This document shows, in pieces, positions 4,841 to 8,794 of a stretch of DNA of 8,794 nt. The position numbers and the translations under genes were made by a program. Source of the DNA: Minisyncoccota bacterium (GTDB lineage Bacteria; Patescibacteriota; Minisyncoccia; UBA6257; XYB1-36-10); assembly GCA_028709185.1 (NCBI GenBank), contig JAQVXM010000025.1, forward strand, positions 1-8,794, written 5' to 3'. Within the stretch, counting starts at the first letter, position 1, and each line of letters begins with the position of its first letter. The notes under the pieces are model-generated. The model was not told the DNA's origin and did no database searches. It saw only the letters and a program-made list of their open reading frames with translations.

Positions 4841-7800
4841 ATGTCATTTATTCATCTTCACACTCATTCCCACTATTCTCTTCTGGATGGTCTGGCTAAA
4901 ATAGACGATCTCATTAAAGAAGCTAAAAATCTGGGTATGGATTCTTTGGCTGTCACCGACCATGGCAATCTTTATGGCGCTCTCGAATTTTATAAAAAAG
5001 CCAAGAAAGCCGGAATAAAACCTATCATTGGTATTGAGTCTTATCTTGCTCCAACTAGCCGTTTTGAAAAAAATTCCTCCGTCGGAAAATATTTTCATCA
5101 GCTTATGCTGGCTGAAACTGAAGAAGGATGGAAAAATATAATTAAACTTTCCACCTTGGCTCATCTTGAAGGTTTCTATTACAAACCAAGAATTGATAAA
5201 GAACTCCTAAAAAAATATAATCGGGGCATTATTGCCACCTCTTCATGTCTGGCTGGAGAAATTCCACAACTAATTCTAAGCAAAAAATATGAAGCTGCTG
5301 AAAAAGCGGTTCAAGAATTCAAAGAAATATTCGGACCGGAAAATTTTTTTCTGGAACTTCAACATCATCCGAACATCAAGGAACAAATTGAAGTCAATAA
5401 GATTATTGAAGAACTTTCCAAAAAAACAGACACTCCGCTCATTGCCACTCAAGACATTCACTACGCCAAAAAAGAAGATTCGGAATATCATGATATTCTT
5501 CTTGCTGTTCAAACCGGCAATAAAATTGGAGATAGCGACCGCATGTCTTTCCGTATGGACGATTTTTCCATGATTTCTGAAAAAGAAATTTCTGATACTT
5601 TTAAACATGTTCCGGAAGCAATCTTAAATACGGGAAAAATTGCCGATCGCTGCCACGTTGAATTCAAACTCGGCGTTCCTCTTCTTCCTAAATTTCCTCT
5701 TCCGGAAAACTTCTCTGATGATTTTTCTTATCTCGAATATCTCACGCAAAACCGTCTTAAAAACCGCTTTCCAAATCCTGATGAAAATACTTTAAACCGC
5801 CTTGATTATGAATTGAAAGTTATTAAACAAACCGGTTATGCCGGTTATTTTCTCATCGTTCAGGATTTTATTAACTGGGCTAAAGATCGTGGCATAGCTG
5901 TCGGTCCTGGTCGCGGTTCCGCTGCTGGCAGCTTAGTCGCTTTCATTTTAAATATTACCGATATCGATCCGCTAAAATATGACCTTCTTTTTGAACGTTT
6001 TCTTAATCCTGAACGTATTCAAATGCCCGACATTGACGTCGACTTTGCCGACACTCGTCGCGACGAAGTTTTAGGTTATGTCAGAAGTAAATATGGAGAA
6101 GATCACGTCGCTCAAATTATCACTTTCGGAACTATGGCTGCTAAAGCCGCTATTCGCGATGCTGGCCGCGCTCTCGGTTTAAGTTATAGTTTTTGCGACA
6201 AAATTGCTAAATTCATTCCTTTTAACTCTAATCTCAAAGACGCTCTTGATTCTATTCCGGAATTAAAAGAAATGTATCAAAACGATAAAGACGCTAAAAA
6301 AGTTTTAGATGCCGCAAGACACTTGGAAGGCGTCGCTCGCCACGCTTCCGTGCACGCCTGCGGCACCGTGATTTCTCCGGAACCTCTCACTGAATATCTT
6401 CCGCTTCAACGCTCTCCTCAAGACGAAAATGCTATAATCACTCAGTTTGAAATGCATGCCGTAGAAGACTTGGGACTTCTCAAAATGGACTTTTTAGGAC
6501 TAAAAAATCTTACGATTATCGAAGAAACCATAAAACTTATTAAAGATTTCAAAGGATTAGACCTGAATATATCTAATCTCCCCCTAGACGATAAAAAAAC
6601 CTACGAACTTCTTCAATTAGGAGACACAACGGGAGTTTTTCAATTTGAATCAAGTGGTATGCGCCGCTATTTGCGCGAATTAAAACCGACTGAATTCGAA
6701 GACTTAATCGCTATGGTTGCTTTATATCGACCTGGACCGATGGAACTTATTCCTGATTATATTGAAAGAAAACACGGCCGTCAGCCTGTCACCTATCTTG
6801 ATCAAAAACTCGAACCGATTCTGAAATCAACCTATGGCATCGGCATCTATCAAGAACAAATGATGAGAATAGCCCGCGATCTTGCCGGTTTTTCTTTGGG
6901 TGAAGCCGACACTTTAAGAAAAGCTATCGGTAAAAAAATAAAAGAGCTTCTTGATGAAATGCGCGAAAAACTCCTGGAAGGTATGATAAAAAACAATATT
7001 CCGGAAAAAACCGCCAAAGCCATTTGGGAACTTTTTCCGCCATTTGCTCGTTATGGTTTTAACCGCTCCCATGCCGCCTGTTATGCTTTAATCGGCTACC
7101 GCACCGCTTTTCTTCGCGCCAAATATCCGGTTGAATTTATGACTTCTCTTCTTAATGCCGAACTATCCGATATCGACCGCCTTTCTTTTCTAACCACGGA
7201 ATCTAAAAAATCCGGCATCGATATTCTTCCTCCAAACATTAATAAAAGCTCCGAAAAATTTTTACCGGAAGAAGAAAATATCCGCTTTGGTCTTCTTGCT
7301 GTAAAAAATGTCGGCAAAGGCATCGTTAATGCTATTATCGAAGAACGCGCGCGAAATGGAGAATTTTCTTCTTTTACCGATTTTCTAAATCGCGTCAAAC
7401 ACAAAGATCTCAATAAAAAATCTTTGGAAAGTTTATTGAAATGCGGCGCTTTTGATTCTTTAAATATCGAAAGAGGCCTCGCTCTCGCTAATATCGAAAA
7501 TATTATTAAATTTCTTTCGGCCAGCCGAAAGAATAATAACAGCAGTTCTTCTTCTCTTTTTGGCTCTTCTTCTATTGGCTCTGGCTTTTTGAAATTTGAA
7601 CCCGCTCCGCCTGTCTCCACAAAAGAAAAATTAACTTGGGAAAAAGAACTTCTTGGTTTCTATGTTTCCGAACATCCCTTAGAACAGCACGCTGAAAAAC
7701 TTAAAAAATATGGCGTTAAAAAGCTAAAAGAAGCCGCCGCTTTTAAAAATCAACGCTTAAATATACGAATTGCCGGCGCTATTTCGCAAATCAAACGTTT

Positions 7801-7999
7801 TATAACTAAAACCGGACAGCCAATGCTTTTCGTCACAATCGTCGATAAGGAAGATCCTCTCGAAATGCTTGTTTTCCACGATACTATTTCAAGAAATCCG
7901 GAAATTTGGAAAGAAAACAATATCATTCTCGCCGAAGGACGCATGTCTTGGAAAACCGACGACCCCAAATTTATCTGCAATAAAGTGATGGAACTCTAA
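4841..7999 (+). CDS. dnaE: DNA polymerase III alpha subunit (replicative polymerase, DnaE type)
   Basis: This C-family polymerase of 1052 residues synthesises the chromosome. A PHP domain opens it (about 1-275): HLHTHS with H5 and H7, D16, TDHG with H41, E66, H86, C136, and QDIHY with D205 and H207. All nine positions expected for a metal-binding PHP site appear intact, so proofreading could be intrinsic. The polymerase core shows GPGRGSAAGSL (355-365), the acidic motif PDIDVDF (396-402) and KMDFLGLKNLT (548-558) with the third catalytic Asp at 550. A helix-hairpin-helix follows (about 817-850), then a Ser-rich linker (898-914) and an OB fold (about 974-1050), where the protein ends. The C-terminal tau-binding domain of the 1160-residue E. 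coli protein is absent. ATG at 4841 gives the standard MSFIHLH start. thrS follows on the same strand with its own promoter. Confidence 0.98.
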   Translation: MSFIHLHTHSHYSLLDGLAKIDDLIKEAKNLGMDSLAVTDHGNLYGALEFYKKAKKAGIKPIIGIESYLAPTSRFEKNSSVGKYFHQLMLAETEEGWKNIIKLSTLAHLEGFYYKPRIDKELLKKYNRGIIATSSCLAGEIPQLILSKKYEAAEKAVQEFKEIFGPENFFLELQHHPNIKEQIEVNKIIEELSKKTDTPLIATQDIHYAKKEDSEYHDILLAVQTGNKIGDSDRMSFRMDDFSMISEKEISDTFKHVPEAILNTGKIADRCHVEFKLGVPLLPKFPLPENFSDDFSYLEYLTQNRLKNRFPNPDENTLNRLDYELKVIKQTGYAGYFLIVQDFINWAKDRGIAVGPGRGSAAGSLVAFILNITDIDPLKYDLLFERFLNPERIQMPDIDVDFADTRRDEVLGYVRSKYGEDHVAQIITFGTMAAKAAIRDAGRALGLSYSFCDKIAKFIPFNSNLKDALDSIPELKEMYQNDKDAKKVLDAARHLEGVARHASVHACGTVISPEPLTEYLPLQRSPQDENAIITQFEMHAVEDLGLLKMDFLGLKNLTIIEETIKLIKDFKGLDLNISNLPLDDKKTYELLQLGDTTGVFQFESSGMRRYLRELKPTEFEDLIAMVALYRPGPMELIPDYIERKHGRQPVTYLDQKLEPILKSTYGIGIYQEQMMRIARDLAGFSLGEADTLRKAIGKKIKELLDEMREKLLEGMIKNNIPEKTAKAIWELFPPFARYGFNRSHAACYALIGYRTAFLRAKYPVEFMTSLLNAELSDIDRLSFLTTESKKSGIDILPPNINKSSEKFLPEEENIRFGLLAVKNVGKGIVNAIIEERARNGEFSSFTDFLNRVKHKDLNKKSLESLLKCGAFDSLNIERGLALANIENIIKFLSASRKNNNSSSSSLFGSSSIGSGFLKFEPAPPVSTKEKLTWEKELLGFYVSEHPLEQHAEKLKKYGVKKLKEAAAFKNQRLNIRIAGAISQIKRFITKTGQPMLFVTIVDKEDPLEMLVFHDTISRNPEIWKENNIILAEGRMSWKTDDPKFICNKVMEL

Positions 8000-8062
8000 C
8001 CTTTTAACAATAATTTTAATAATATTAATCGCTCTTTTTATGATTATTCTTTAAAAAAATAC

Positions 8063-8100
8063 TTGAAGCTGCTTTAAATTGAGAATATATTATAAAGAAT
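8063..8100 (+). promoter_or_regulatory. thrS promoter, near-leaderless geometry
   Basis: TTGAAG (8063-8068) is followed after 17 nt by TATATT (8086-8091), which ends 9 nt before the thrS ATG; overlapping TATTAT and TATAAA boxes allow starts a few bases later. The predicted leader is 0-3 nt with no Shine-Dalgarno. No convincing terminator for dnaE is visible in 8000-8060, so read-through from dnaE is also possible. Confidence 0.55.

Positions 8101-8794
<694 letters not shown>

Noticed and set aside
4728..4903. Small plus-strand open frame overlapping the dnaE start
   Set aside because: It has no ribosome-binding site, runs through the dnaE promoter and into dnaE in another frame, and has an F/I/Y-rich composition typical of AT-rich noncoding DNA.
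7096..7620. Open frame of 174 codons antisense to dnaE (also 5276-5608, 4844-5164 and 7750-7980)
   Set aside because: It lies wholly inside the conserved HhH/linker region of dnaE, has no ribosome-binding site or promoter, and its translation shows no family motif.

Overview
The window is AT-rich bacterial chromosome carrying housekeeping genes on both strands. The compact proteins, the rpmF-nusB-rnc-smc gene order, a 1052-residue DnaE with no C-terminal tau-binding extension, a threonyl-tRNA synthetase without a TGS domain, and promoters placed directly against start codons all suggest a Patescibacteria (CPR) genome, most likely Parcubacteria. That taxonomic placement is inference; no rRNA gene is present to prove it.

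Left part (1-2690), all minus strand, read right to left: rnhB (RNase HII), then rpmF (ribosomal protein bL32, only 51 residues), nusB, rnc (RNase III) and the start of smc, which leaves the window at base 1. A strong promoter directly in front of rpmF should drive rpmF-nusB-rnc, a small ribosome-biogenesis operon. smc appears to have its own promoter.

Middle part (about 2700-4600), also minus strand: four short genes of unknown function. They are a two-membrane-segment protein (4100-4516), a 102-residue protein (3504-3812), a 61-residue coiled-coil protein (3115-3300) and a 105-residue protein (2782-3099). Unlike the housekeeping genes they have clear Shine-Dalgarno sites, intrinsic terminators and longer 5' leaders. 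Two of the leaders (before 3300 and before 3812) are related over about 95 nt. Both contain a GC-rich hairpin flanked by A/T tracts, an identical 12-mer GAACTTTGAAAA, and a GAAGTTTT-containing block upstream. This duplicated leader is the most unusual thing in the window.

Right part (4841-8794), plus strand: dnaE (replicative DNA polymerase III alpha, complete) and thrS (threonyl-tRNA synthetase, 5' 231 codons). Each has its own promoter.

Across the window, smc, rpmF, dnaE, thrS and possibly rnhB have a -10 box ending 6-9 nt before the ATG and no Shine-Dalgarno, so they should give leaderless or near-leaderless mRNAs. The small unknown genes use classical Shine-Dalgarno sites. No tRNA, rRNA, CRISPR array, insertion sequence or phage gene was found.
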